From an uncultured Blautia sp. (GTDB lineage: Bacteria; Bacillota; Clostridia; Lachnospirales; Lachnospiraceae), in the NCBI GenBank assembly GCA_900540785.1, contig UQHF01000009.1, forward strand, positions 1 through 64,000: DNA of 64,000 bases, written 5' to 3'. The position numbers were made by a program, and so were the translations under genes. Position 1 is the stretch's first letter. Every line of letters starts with the position of its first letter. The notes beneath the pieces are model-generated. The model saw only the letters and a program-made list of their open reading frames with translations. It searched no databases and had not been told where the DNA came from. Below are positions 1 to 8,570 of this stretch, piece by piece.

Positions 1-241
1 GGTTCCAATAATAGCAAAACCCTGCAAAAAGCAGGACTTTGTCTACAGTCTGAGATTAAATAATTATTTAATATTTCTGTATATATATTATAATAACAGA
101 AAACAGTAGAAACAATAGAGGAGGAGGAAAAGCTTCTTTTTAGGATAGAAATGCTTCTGAAAAGTCATTTTTTTGAAATGTAAATATAATAAAACACAGG
201 GTAACCCATTTTAAAAATTAGAAAAGTAAGGAGCATATTTT
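1..241. other. AT-rich non-coding left edge with a small hairpin
   Basis: No convincing gene is seen. Near the start there is a short perfect hairpin (cctgc, loop aaaaa, gcagg at about 32-46), then a stretch in which gact and agtc flank ttgtctac. The layout resembles the outer end of an insertion sequence, but no transposase is visible and the other end is missing, so this is only a suspicion. The segment from 60 on is more than 70% A+T by eye and ends in a good ribosome-binding site (aaggag, about 227-232) for the broken rubrerythrin gene. Confidence 0.35.
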
Positions 242-553
242 ATGTAAGCGAACGGATATACAGGAACAGAAACTGAGAAAAATTTAAAAACAGCGTTTTC
301 AGGAGAAGCTGAAGCAAGAAACAAATATACCTTTTTTGCATCTGTTGCGAAAAAAGAAGGATACGAGCAAATTGCTGCACTATTCCAAAAAACGGCGGAT
401 AATGAAAAGGAACATGCAAAAATGTGGTTCAAGGAATTGAACGGAATTGGTGATACTGCTCATAACCTGGAAGCTGCAGCTGAAGGGGAAAATTATGAAT
501 GGACAGATATGTATGCCGGATTCGCTGAAACAGCAGAAAAAGAAGGCTTATGA
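242..553 (+). pseudogene. Rubrerythrin remnant: stop at codon 2, C-terminus lost
   Basis: Reading from the ATG at 242, the second codon is TAA. The frame then continues for about 100 residues that read as the N-terminal diiron domain of rubrerythrin: GYTGTETEKNLKTAFSGEA, then ARNKYTFFA, then KTADNEKEHAKMWFKEL, then NYEWTDMYAGFAETAEKEG. The Glu and ExxH ligands of the ferritin-like four-helix bundle are present. The usual second half of the bundle and the rubredoxin-like C-terminal domain are absent; the frame stops at 551-553 and abuts sequence antisense to a thrS fragment. An aaggag ribosome-binding site remains. A single A-to-T change (AAA to TAA) could explain the first lesion. Intact relatives detoxify hydrogen peroxide in anaerobes; this copy cannot. 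Confidence 0.8.
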
Positions 554-1458
554 ATAACAGATGTTATTTTATTTATGAACGCATCTAACAATGAACTGCC
601 TAAATCACCCTGTTTATGGCTGCGAACTGTGATTGTATTGTCGGAGGCTTCTTTTTCTCCCCAAATAAGCATGTATGGAATTTTCTCTAACTGTGCCTGA
701 CGAATTTTATAACCAATTTTTTCGTCTCTGCGATCAATCTTGCATCGGATTCTGGATTTTCTCAAGATTTCATAAACCTGAATAGAGTATTCCAAGGATT
801 TTTCGGAAACAGGAAGGACATTTACCTGCACAGGACTAACCAAAGCGGGAATTGTCCTGCATAATGCTCGATTAAAATTCCAATAAAGCGTTCAAGAGAA
901 CCAAAGCATACTCGGTGGAGCATAATTGGACGTTTACTATTTCTGTGTTCATCTCTATGTATTCTAACTCAAATCTCTGTGGTAACTGAAAGTCAAGCTG
1001 TATGGTACCGCATTGCCAGGTACGTCCTATGGAATCTCTGAGGTGAAAATCAATTTTAGGACCGTAAAAGGCTCCGTCATCTTCATTTACAATATAATCC
1101 ATATTCATATTTTCTAAAGCATTGCGGAGTCCGGTAGTCGCCAGTTCCCATTCTTCATTAGTTCCGATAGAATTAGCAGGACGAGTAGATAATTCTACAA
1201 AGTATTCAAAGCCAAACTGACGATATACCTCATCAATGAGTCTGGTGACGTTTTGGATTTCATCTTCAATCGGATTATCCCGCATAAATATATGAGCATC
1301 ATCCTGTGTAAAATAACGTACACGCATTAATCCATGAAGTTGACTACTTTTTTCATGACGGTGTACCACACAAAGCTCCCCAATCCGCAAAGGAAGATCG
1401 CGATAGGAGTGTATCTGACTTTTATAGACAAGCATACCACCGGGGCAGTTCATCGGAA
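554..1458 (-). pseudogene. thrS: Threonyl-tRNA synthetase remnant, C-terminal half, two frameshifts
   Basis: The minus strand encodes the catalytic core from the PMNCPGG motif onward and the anticodon-binding domain, in three frame segments. Segment one (about 1455 down to 935) carries the zinc Cys of PMNCPGG, the zinc His of YFTQDDAHIF, and the class II motif TWQCGTIQLDFQLP. One base is missing near 930; the next frame then gives RPIMLHRVCFGS, with the third zinc ligand His. A second single-base loss near 838 is followed by PVQVNVLPVS and the anticodon-binding domain to about 560. The TGS, editing and first catalytic parts are absent, and the left edge joins directly to the CDF gene. All three zinc ligands survive, so decay is recent or the frameshifts are sequencing errors. 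The missing 5' half argues for a true pseudogene. Confidence 0.85.
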
Positions 1459-1460
1459 TG

Positions 1461-2375
1461 TCAAGTATAATTATCAGGTATGATTTCACAGGAAACATTA
1501 GAAAATTCTTTGTTAAGCTGCTCATTAAGAAGAGCGCTTATCTTATGAATACTTTTCATAGATATGGAATCTTCATTTGGGCGAAAATAAATCGATACCC
1601 AAATCTTTCGGCCTGTTTTGGAAATATCATAAAAAACAGGAGTAAAAGCACAGCTTTTAAAAATTTCATTAGATATTTCTTTAATCTTTTGAACGGTTTG
1701 TTGTTCAGGAGAGAAAAGAAATAACTCCCGGAAAGTTTCTATCAGCAATTTAATGGTTTCTGGAATCATAAAAAGCATGATCAAGATAGCAATAATCTGA
1801 TCAAAGTAAGGAGACAAAAATGCTAATGATGTATGTTGCAGATTCATAGCAATAAAAAATGCAAAAGACATTCCCAAGCTATAGGTTACGTCCAGTTTCC
1901 ATCCAAGTATTTCTGCTTTTACCGTAGGTGAGGAGATTTTTCGGCTCATGAACTTCATAGTGAACAAGATAAGGAGACTGATAAGTCCTAAGACCAACTG
2001 AAAAAAAGATACTTGTCCTTTGTTGATCTGACTGCCTCCGGAAAAAAGCCGCTCTATTACACTTGTTAAAACACTGACAGTTACAGAAAGCATCATGATA
2101 CTTTTAATTAGAATAAAGAATGACTCTAATTGAAAAAAACCATACGGATGTTTCTCGGAAATGGGTTGATGAAATAAAGGCGTTAAAAATAACAGAAGGA
2201 TAATAAAAACAAGCTCCGATGCATCATACAGGGCATCCGTGAGGGTGGATTGAGAACCACTATAAATGGAATAGACCAATTCAATGATAACAAACCCAAC
2301 ACCGGACAGAAAAGAAAGCAATAAAATCTTTTTTTCTAATAATTCTTCTGACGTTTTGTGTACAGTGCATTTCAT
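1461..2375 (-). CDS. CDF-family cation efflux protein
   Basis: A 304-residue membrane protein of the cation diffusion facilitator family. It has about six membrane segments (near residues 17-37, 50-68, 85-105, 123-142, 165-180 and 190-210) and a C-terminal cytosolic domain. The family signature after TM2 reads EKHPYGFFQLESF (residues 75-87). In TM2 the metal-site pair is DxxxD (D47, D51), as in FieF/YiiP. The TM5 pair, normally HxxxD, reads GxxxD (G158, D162), so one zinc ligand is missing and the substrate may not be zinc. The start overlaps the araC-type gene by 4 bases (ATGA), and the gene is last in an ArsR-AraC-CDF operon. Export of a divalent metal is the family role; the metal itself is unknown. 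Confidence 0.85.
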   Translation of the reverse strand: MKCTVHKTSEELLEKKILLLSFLSGVGFVIIELVYSIYSGSQSTLTDALYDASELVFIILLLFLTPLFHQPISEKHPYGFFQLESFFILIKSIMMLSVTVSVLTSVIERLFSGGSQINKGQVSFFQLVLGLISLLILFTMKFMSRKISSPTVKAEILGWKLDVTYSLGMSFAFFIAMNLQHTSLAFLSPYFDQIIAILIMLFMIPETIKLLIETFRELFLFSPEQQTVQKIKEISNEIFKSCAFTPVFYDISKTGRKIWVSIYFRPNEDSISMKSIHKISALLNEQLNKEFSNVSCEIIPDNYT

Positions 2376-3301
2376 GATAACACCTTCTTTGTAATTGTTT
2401 TATATTGTTTTCTATAGTTTGTAGGAAGAAATCCTGTATAATTTCGAAACGCTTCTGTAAATTTCCCCGGACTTTCATAACCAATTTCGGAAGAAATTTC
2501 TGAAATTGGCTTGTTTGTCTCGGACAACATTTTTTTTGCAATTTGTAAGCGGTATTCTTTTAAGTAAGTTGCAATTGGTTTTCCATAAATACCTTTAAAA
2601 ATGTGCTTGAGGGAAGTGGTATTTAGTAAATATTTTTTTGATAATTCTTCTATAGTAAAGCGTTTTTCGATATTCTGAATCAGAAAATCGTGGATTTCCT
2701 GTATGAGCTCTGCCTGAGATGAAGTAAAGGGCTGCACTTTGGGAACTGTCTGCCTGTAGATCATAGTCAGGAAAAAAAGCAATTCCTGAACTTTTAAACG
2801 AGCGTAAGGAAGAAGATATTGTTCTGGCATATCATATAAGTTTGCAAAGATAGAACTGATCAGCATGCTGGAAGACAGTAAAAGTGGTTCTCCAAGAGGG
2901 CAGAGTTTTGAAATTAGCTCATATGGATTGTAGCCCCATTTTTTAAAAATATTTTGTAAAGCAGGATCCAGATGAAAAGGATCAATCAAAACGGTGATAC
3001 CTTCATAACAGGATAAAGGAAGATGAATCACAGAGGAAGCACAACAGTCCAGTGTATGTATTTCTAAGTCACCCGGATTTAAATATACCGAAGTATTATT
3101 TTTCATATCCCATCCGATAATTCCCTTGTGACAATAGTTGACTTCTAAAATATGTTCATTAGAGCTGTGTTCAAAAGAAATTTCTTCAGAAGAGAATTCC
3201 GTAAATGACAGTTCTATTCCCTGATAAATGGAGAAATGGTTTAAGGTGCCTTTTTTTAAATGAGATAGCTGCTCAGCAGATTCATGAAATAAACTATTCA
3301 T
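2372..3301 (-). CDS. AraC-family transcriptional regulator
   Basis: A 309-residue regulator with a divergent N-terminal ligand domain and a C-terminal AraC double helix-turn-helix (about residues 205-305). Recognisable parts are FTIEELSKKYLLNTTSLKHI for the first helix-turn-helix and PISEISSEIGYESPGKFTEA for the second, followed by FRNYTGFLPTNYR. The start at 3301 is preferred over 3310 because an agaggtg ribosome-binding site sits just upstream. The gene overlaps the end of the ArsR gene (ATGAATAG) and the start of the CDF gene, so the three are translationally coupled. Its N-terminal domain has several Cys and His residues, but no metal site can be proven. Confidence 0.85.
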   Translation of the reverse strand: MNSLFHESAEQLSHLKKGTLNHFSIYQGIELSFTEFSSEEISFEHSSNEHILEVNYCHKGIIGWDMKNNTSVYLNPGDLEIHTLDCCASSVIHLPLSCYEGITVLIDPFHLDPALQNIFKKWGYNPYELISKLCPLGEPLLLSSSMLISSIFANLYDMPEQYLLPYARLKVQELLFFLTMIYRQTVPKVQPFTSSQAELIQEIHDFLIQNIEKRFTIEELSKKYLLNTTSLKHIFKGIYGKPIATYLKEYRLQIAKKMLSETNKPISEISSEIGYESPGKFTEAFRNYTGFLPTNYRKQYKTITKKVLS

Positions 3302-3671
3302 ATTGTTCACCTCTTTTGATACAGGAAATATCCATAATTTGTTCGATCATATGATGAAGAGCCTGTGCCTTTTTGGATTTGCTGGCCCGGTAGTATGTTT
3401 CTTTTCCTTCCCGGCGGGATTCAATCAGATTGCTTGCACGAAGAAGTCTTAAATGGTGAGCGACAGCAGGGCTGCTCATTTCCATCATGCTGGAAATATT
3501 GATGACGCATTCTTCGCAATGGCATAAGATCCAAAAAATACGTATTCTGGTTGGATCACTTAATTGTTTGAATATATTTGCAGTAATTTCAAAACTTTCA
3601 TCTTCAGGAATATGAGTTATCAGTTGAGACATAGACTGATTATGCTGGTGCGGTAATGTGTATTGTTTCAT
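3294..3671 (-). CDS. ArsR-family metal-sensing repressor
   Basis: A 125-residue winged-helix protein. The DNA-binding helix reads MSSPAVAHHLRLLRASNLI (about residues 65-83) and the wing is RREGKETYYRAS. The alpha-3 region carries LCHCEEC (C50, C52, C55), the place where thiolate-binding ArsR/SmtB sensors hold As, Cd or Pb. The start at 3671 is chosen because aaaggagg lies 6 bases upstream; a longer frame to 3713 has no such site. As the first gene of the operon it probably represses itself, the AraC regulator and the CDF transporter until metal binds. AT-rich repeats (tatcatataatata) upstream could be the operator. Confidence 0.85.
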   Translation of the reverse strand: MKQYTLPHQHNQSMSQLITHIPEDESFEITANIFKQLSDPTRIRIFWILCHCEECVINISSMMEMSSPAVAHHLRLLRASNLIESRREGKETYYRASKSKKAQALHHMIEQIMDISCIKRGEQYE

Positions 3672-3925
3672 AAAAATCCTCCTTTTAGTTAAGTTTATCA
3701 TATAATATACCATTTGGAAATAGAAAAAAAGGTTGAGATATTAGATAAGATATACTAAATAGAAGAAAAAATATACGTTTTAGAAATAAAAGACTTTGTG
3801 AAATACCGGAGTCAGTGAGGAGATGATTTAAAGAAGCTATGAAAGATGTGAGGATTTTTTGTTCGTGAGATTGCAGGTCAGATTAAACTGAAAAGATATT
3901 TATATACGGATTGAGCAATGAAACA
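3672..3925. other. AT-rich intergenic region without a gene
   Basis: About 250 bases separate the arsR-type promoter from the rpmB terminator. The left 60 bases should contain the minus-strand promoter and operator of the metal operon. I see no reading frame with recognisable content, no tRNA and no riboswitch in the rest. It marks the boundary between the AT-rich accessory segment and the housekeeping genes. Confidence 0.5.
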
Positions 3926-3965
3926 AAAAAAGAGGGTATCGCAATCATATGATTCTGCGATACCC
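3926..3965 (-). terminator. Intrinsic terminator of rpmB
   Basis: A perfect 10-base-pair stem (gggtatcgca at 3934-3943, tgcgataccc at 3956-3965) is followed on the minus strand by a T-run, seen as aaaaaa at 3926-3931 on the plus strand. It lies 10 bases downstream of the rpmB stop. Confidence 0.85.
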
Positions 3966-3975
3966 TTTTGACGCC

Positions 3976-4161
3976 TTAGGCTCTTTCTACATTACCGGAT
4001 CTTAAGCAGGAAGTACATACGTACATTTTCTTATTTCCGTTCTCTGTTTTAACTTTAACAGATTTTACGTTGGATTTCCACATCTTGTTAGATCTTCTAT
4101 GAGAATGACTCACGTTGTTTCCGAAATGAGCTCCTTTTTCACAAATTGCACATTTAGCCAT
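3976..4161 (-). CDS. rpmB: 50S ribosomal protein L28
   Basis: A 61-residue protein starting MAKCAICEKGAHFGNNVSHS. It has the four-cysteine zinc ribbon (CAIC near residues 4-7, CTSC near 49-52) seen in zinc-binding L28 forms. The start at 4161 is set by a strong aaggaggtg ribosome-binding site; the frame extends upstream without one. The gene stands alone between a promoter and a terminator, divergent from the Asp23/DAK2 genes, which is a common arrangement in Firmicutes. Confidence 0.97.
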   Translation of the reverse strand: MAKCAICEKGAHFGNNVSHSHRRSNKMWKSNVKSVKVKTENGNKKMYVCTSCLRSGNVERA

Positions 4162-4198
4162 GATAGCACCTCCTTGACGCTTTTTTTCAACAGACTTT

Positions 4199-4227
4199 AT
4201 TTTAACAGATGAAAATGGCTTTTGCAA
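4199..4227 (-). promoter_or_regulatory. Sigma-A-type promoter of rpmB
   Basis: On the minus strand TTGCAA (4222-4227) is separated by 17 bases from TAAAAT (4199-4204), with the rpmB start about 40 bases downstream. The fit to the sigma-A consensus is good; the call is by eye. Confidence 0.6.
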
Positions 4228-4329
4228 GCAAAAAAAGGAAAAATGTGAAAAATAATATTTCTTTTTCTTTCAAAAGAGGGTATAATACACATAAACATAA
4301 AATTTGAAATGAAAATTGGAGGTAACCAT

Positions 4330-4689
4330 ATGAATGGATGTATAGATTCCGGATTGGGCCGGATTGTCATTGATACGGACGTAATTGCCACTTATGCAGG
4401 CAGCGTTGCGGTAGAATGCTTTGGCATCATTGGAATGGCTGCTGTCAGCATGAAGGACGGTCTTGTAAAGCTGCTTCGAAGAGACAGCTTAAGACACGGA
4501 ATTAGCGTAAAAATTACAGAAGGCAACAGGATTCGCCTGGATTTCCATGTAATCGTGGCATATGGCGTAAATATCAGCACAATTGCAGATAATCTTGTCA
4601 GCAATGTAAAATATAAAGTCGAGGCTTTCACAGGTATGGAGATTGAAAAAATCAATATTATGGTGGAAGGCGTACGTGCCATAGATTAG
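4330..4689 (+). CDS. Asp23/Gls24 family protein (YloU-like)
   Basis: A 119-residue Asp23/Gls24 family protein, conserved in Firmicutes immediately before the DAK2-domain kinase. The body reads GRIVIDTDVIATYAGSVAVE near the start and IRLDFHVIVAYGVNISTIAD in the centre. The start at 4330 follows a ggaggt site 5 bases upstream; the in-frame ATG at 4309 lies before that site. A tataat at 4281-4286 is a possible -10. The family is linked to the cell envelope and alkaline stress, but its biochemical role is not settled. Confidence 0.9.
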   Translation: MNGCIDSGLGRIVIDTDVIATYAGSVAVECFGIIGMAAVSMKDGLVKLLRRDSLRHGISVKITEGNRIRLDFHVIVAYGVNISTIADNLVSNVKYKVEAFTGMEIEKINIMVEGVRAID

Positions 4690-4706
4690 GATCAGAGGAG
4701 GAACTT

Positions 4707-6383
4707 GTGGTGAACAGAAAAACCATAAATGCCAGTACACTTTCCAGAATGTTTCTGGCAGGAGCCAAAAATCTGGAAGCAAAGAAAGAATGGATCAACG
4801 AATTAAATGTATTTCCGGTACCGGACGGAGATACAGGAACTAATATGACACTTACCATTATGTCCGCTGCCGCTGAGGTGGGGGCTCTTGGAGATACAGA
4901 CATGGAATCTCTGGCAAAAGCCATTTCTTCCGGCTCTTTAAGAGGAGCAAGGGGAAACTCCGGCGTTATTCTTTCCCAGCTTTTAAGAGGCTTTACACGT
5001 GGGGTAAGAAAATATGAGGAGCTTGACGCGCCTTTAATTGCAGCGGCAATGGAAAGAGGTGTGGAGACTGCCTACAAAGCAGTTATGAAGCCAAAAGAAG
5101 GTACGATTTTAACAGTAGCAAAGGAAGCGGCGTTAAAGGCTGTTGAGATTGCGGAGGAAATGGAAGACCTGGAAGAATTTTTCCGCGAGGTATTCGTACA
5201 TGCAGAGGCAACACTTGCAAAAACTCCGGAAATGCTTCCTGTATTAAAAGAAGCGGGAGTGGTAGACTCCGGCGGACAGGGACTTCTTGAAGTATTCCGC
5301 GGCGCAGTGGACGGTTTCCTGGGAAAAGAAGTAGATTACTCCCAGTTTGAGAAGAGCGCAGCTCCGTCTGTGACAAAGATTTCTCCTCAGGCAGAAGCAG
5401 ATATTAAATTTGGTTATTGTACAGAATTTATTATTATGCTGAATAAAGAGCTGCCGGAGGAAGAAGAACATAGCTTTAAAGAATTTCTCATGTCAATCGG
5501 AGATTCCATCGTTCTTGTTGCGGATGATGAAATCGTAAAAGTACATGTGCATACAAACCACCCGGGACAGGCGATTGAGCGCGCCCTTACTTACGGTTCT
5601 CTCTCAAGAATGAAAATTGATAATATGAGAGAAGAGCACCAGGAGAAGCTGATCAAAGATGCGGAAAAGCTTGCCGCACAGCAGGCGGAAGAGGAAGAGG
5701 CAAAGGCAGCAGAACAGCCGCCTAAGGAAGTCGGATTTATTTCTGTCTCTGCAGGAGGCGGACTGACCAATATCTTTAAAGATCTGGGCGTAGACTATCT
5801 GATCGAGGGCGGTCAGACCATGAATCCAAGTACAGAGGATATGTTAAATGCCATTGCAAAAGTAAATGCAAAGACGATTTATATTTTCCCGAATAATAAA
5901 AACATTATCCTGGCAGCAAACCAGGCGCGCGATCTGACAGAGGACAAGGAGATTGTAGTCGTTCCAACAAAGACAGTTCCACAGGGAATTTCCGCAATTA
6001 TCAGTTTTGTTCCGGAGAAAAACGGTGAGGAAAATCTGGAAGCCATGATGGAGGCGGTATCCAGAGTGAAGACAGGACAGATTACCTATGCTGTCCGTGA
6101 CACAAGAATTGACGATAAGGAAATCCATGAAGGCGATATTATGGGAATCGGCGACAGCGGCATCCTTGCAGTTGGAAAAACAAAAGAAGAAGTGGCGAAA
6201 GAGACTGTTGTGTCCATGATAGATGAGGATTCCGAGATTATCAGTCTTTACTATGGAGCAGATACCGAAGAGACAGAGGCAGAGGCTCTTGCAGAAGAGC
6301 TGGAAGCTTTGTACCCGGACTGCGAAATCGAAGTAAACCAGGGCGGACAGCCAATTTACTATTATATTATTTCAGTAGAATAA
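4707..6383 (+). CDS. DAK2-domain protein, FakA/YloV-like fatty acid kinase subunit
   Basis: A 558-residue protein with an N-terminal DhaL/DAK2 nucleotide-binding domain. The magnesium-ATP loop reads FPVPDGDTGTNMTLT (about residues 37-51) and is followed by RGARGNSGVILSQLLRG. The middle and C-terminal parts match FakA/YloV, which phosphorylates fatty acids bound to a FakB carrier for phospholipid synthesis. No FakB gene lies in the window. The start is GTG at 4707 or at 4710; a gaggagg ribosome-binding site lies 5 to 8 bases upstream, so both are possible. The gene follows the Asp23 protein by 17 bases and shares its transcript. Confidence 0.9.
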   Translation: MVNRKTINASTLSRMFLAGAKNLEAKKEWINELNVFPVPDGDTGTNMTLTIMSAAAEVGALGDTDMESLAKAISSGSLRGARGNSGVILSQLLRGFTRGVRKYEELDAPLIAAAMERGVETAYKAVMKPKEGTILTVAKEAALKAVEIAEEMEDLEEFFREVFVHAEATLAKTPEMLPVLKEAGVVDSGGQGLLEVFRGAVDGFLGKEVDYSQFEKSAAPSVTKISPQAEADIKFGYCTEFIIMLNKELPEEEEHSFKEFLMSIGDSIVLVADDEIVKVHVHTNHPGQAIERALTYGSLSRMKIDNMREEHQEKLIKDAEKLAAQQAEEEEAKAAEQPPKEVGFISVSAGGGLTNIFKDLGVDYLIEGGQTMNPSTEDMLNAIAKVNAKTIYIFPNNKNIILAANQARDLTEDKEIVVVPTKTVPQGISAIISFVPEKNGEENLEAMMEAVSRVKTGQITYAVRDTRIDDKEIHEGDIMGIGDSGILAVGKTKEEVAKETVVSMIDEDSEIISLYYGADTEETEAEALAEELEALYPDCEIEVNQGGQPIYYYIISVE

Positions 6384-6391
6384 AAGAAGGG

Positions 6392-6419
6392 GCGGAAGAA
6401 AGTCTTCCGCTCTTTTTTT
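6392..6419 (+). terminator. Intrinsic terminator between the DAK2 gene and recG
   Basis: An 8-base-pair stem (gcggaaga, loop aag, tcttccgc) is followed by tcttttttt. It ends only about 12 bases before the recG start, so recG is expressed either by read-through or from a promoter inside the upstream gene. Confidence 0.8.
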
Positions 6420-6431
6420 CAGGAGGGAAAT

Positions 6432-8486
6432 ATGGACAGACCACTTCGTTCTTTAAAAGGAGTAGGAGAAAAAACAGAAAAGCTCTTTCAGAAAATCGGA
6501 ATTTCTACAACAGAAGAACTACTCCGGTATTATCCGCGCAATTACGAAGCGTATGAAGAACCGGTTCTCATTGAGGAATTGAAAGAGGGCTGTATCGCAA
6601 GTATTCAGGGAACGATCATATCTGGTGTATATGTCAATAAAGTAAGAAATCTGCAGGTTATTACAGTGACAGTGGCAGATGCCACAGAAAAAATCGGAAT
6701 CGCCTGGTTTAATATGCCATACCTGAAAAATACACTGAAAAAGGGCAGCGTCTTTGTATTCAGAGGGCGCGTTGTGAGAAAGCAGGGAAAGCTTCAGATG
6801 GAGCACCCGGAAATGTTTACGCCTGCGGCATACGGGGAAATCCTTCACAGCCTTCAGCCGGTGTATGCGCTTACAGCCGGTCTTTCCAACAAAACTATTG
6901 TAAAGCTTGTCCGACAGGCAATGAAGGAGCAGACGCTTCACATGGAATATCTCCCGGAAGAAATAAAAGAGAAATATCATCTGGCAGACGATAATTTTGC
7001 AGTGGAGAATATCCATTTTCCGGCAAATATGGAAAAGCTTCTCATGGCGCGCAAACGTCTTGTGTTTGATGAGTTTTTGTTTTTTATACTTGCGGTGCAG
7101 ACGTTAAAAGAGCGGACAGAAACTGCGAAAAATGAATTTCCCATGACGCCTGTATGGACAACAGAAGAAGTGATGGAAGGGCTTCCTTACCGTCTTACAA
7201 AAGCGCAGCTTAATGTGTGGCATGAGATAGAAAGAGACTTGCAGAGCCACAGTCTTATGTCCCGGCTTGTCCAGGGAGACGTGGGCTGCGGAAAGACAAT
7301 CCTTGCCTTTCTTGCCCTGATCATGACAGTGGAAAACGGGTATCAGGGGGCGCTTATGGTACCTACGGAGGTTCTGGCAAAGCAGCATTACGAAGGGTTT
7401 CAGGAGCTTCTGGAAAAACAGGGAGTGACCTCCTGCAGACCGGTTCTTTTAACAGGCTCCTGTACGGCAAAAGAAAAAAGAGAAATTTATGAAAAAATTG
7501 CTTCCGGAGAGGCAAATGTGGTTATAGGAACCCATGCGCTGATCCAGGAAAAGGTATGTTATAAAAACCTTGCCCTTGTCATTACAGATGAGCAGCACCG
7601 TTTTGGAGTAAAGCAGAGGGAAGCGCTTACAACAAGGGGAAATCCGCCTCATGTGCTTGTTATGAGCGCTACGCCCATTCCCAGGACCCTTGCCATTATT
7701 TTGTATGGAGATCTTGATATTTCTATTGTGGACGAGCTTCCGGCTGCAAGGCTTCCTATTAAAAACTGCGTGGTGGACACTTCTTACCGGAAAAAAGCAT
7801 ATACTTTTATGGAGCGGCAGATTCAGGAAGGACGCCAGGTGTACGTCATCTGCCCTATGGTGGAGGAAAGTGAAGGTACAGACGGGGAAAATGTTCTGGA
7901 TTATACGGAAAAATTAAGAAGTATTTTTCCGGAAACCATTACAGTGGCGGCTCTTCATGGAAAAATGAAGCCAAAAGAAAAAAACAGGATTATGGAAGAA
8001 TTTGCAGAAGGAAAAATTAAAATCCTGGTATCGACTACAGTTGTGGAGGTCGGAGTAAATGTTCCAAATGCCACTGTTATGATGGTGGAAAATGCCGAAA
8101 GGTTTGGACTTGCCCAGCTACATCAGCTGCGGGGGAGAGTAGGGCGCGGGAAACATCAGTCTTACTGTATTTTCATGCAGGGAAATGGGGCAAAGGAAAC
8201 ATCGAAACGGTTAGAGATCCTGAATAAATCAAACGATGGATTTTTTATTGCAGGGGAAGACTTAAAGCTTCGGGGACCGGGAGACCTTTTTGGAATCCGT
8301 CAGAGCGGTTTGCTGGAATTTAAACTGGGGGATATTTACCAGGACGCGGATATTTTAAAATCTGCAAGCGAGGCAGCAGGCATGATCCTTTCCTGTGACC
8401 CGGATTTAAGCCTTGAACAGAACAGGAAATTAAAAGAAAAACTGGGTCAGTATATGAAGGAAGATTTACAGAATATGGGGCTGTAG
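6432..8486 (+). CDS. recG: ATP-dependent DNA helicase RecG
   Basis: A 684-residue helicase that reverses stalled forks and migrates branched DNA. The N-terminal wedge/OB domain spans about residues 60-160. Helicase motif I is GDVGCGKTILAFLALIM (near 285), motif II DEQHRFGVKQR (near 385), motif III MSATPIPRTLAI, and motif VI QLRGRVGRGKHQSYC (near 570), followed by the RecG C-terminal TRG region. The length is normal for the family. The start at 6432 follows aggaggg at a good distance. Confidence 0.97.
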   Translation: MDRPLRSLKGVGEKTEKLFQKIGISTTEELLRYYPRNYEAYEEPVLIEELKEGCIASIQGTIISGVYVNKVRNLQVITVTVADATEKIGIAWFNMPYLKNTLKKGSVFVFRGRVVRKQGKLQMEHPEMFTPAAYGEILHSLQPVYALTAGLSNKTIVKLVRQAMKEQTLHMEYLPEEIKEKYHLADDNFAVENIHFPANMEKLLMARKRLVFDEFLFFILAVQTLKERTETAKNEFPMTPVWTTEEVMEGLPYRLTKAQLNVWHEIERDLQSHSLMSRLVQGDVGCGKTILAFLALIMTVENGYQGALMVPTEVLAKQHYEGFQELLEKQGVTSCRPVLLTGSCTAKEKREIYEKIASGEANVVIGTHALIQEKVCYKNLALVITDEQHRFGVKQREALTTRGNPPHVLVMSATPIPRTLAIILYGDLDISIVDELPAARLPIKNCVVDTSYRKKAYTFMERQIQEGRQVYVICPMVEESEGTDGENVLDYTEKLRSIFPETITVAALHGKMKPKEKNRIMEEFAEGKIKILVSTTVVEVGVNVPNATVMMVENAERFGLAQLHQLRGRVGRGKHQSYCIFMQGNGAKETSKRLEILNKSNDGFFIAGEDLKLRGPGDLFGIRQSGLLEFKLGDIYQDADILKSASEAAGMILSCDPDLSLEQNRKLKEKLGQYMKEDLQNMGL

Positions 8487-8498
8487 AAAAACAAAATC

Positions 8499-8527
8499 TT
8501 GCAAAAATCTGCAAATAGTAGTATTCT
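8499..8527 (+). promoter_or_regulatory. Promoter of the DUF6465-like gene
   Basis: TTGCAA (8499-8504), a 17-base spacer and TATTCT (8522-8527) lie about 45 bases before the ATG of the Ala/Lys-rich protein. A strong aaggagg ribosome-binding site follows. Confidence 0.5.
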
Positions 8528-8570
8528 ATGAAACGTAATCAATTATTAAACCTTGTAAGGAGGCTATCAA

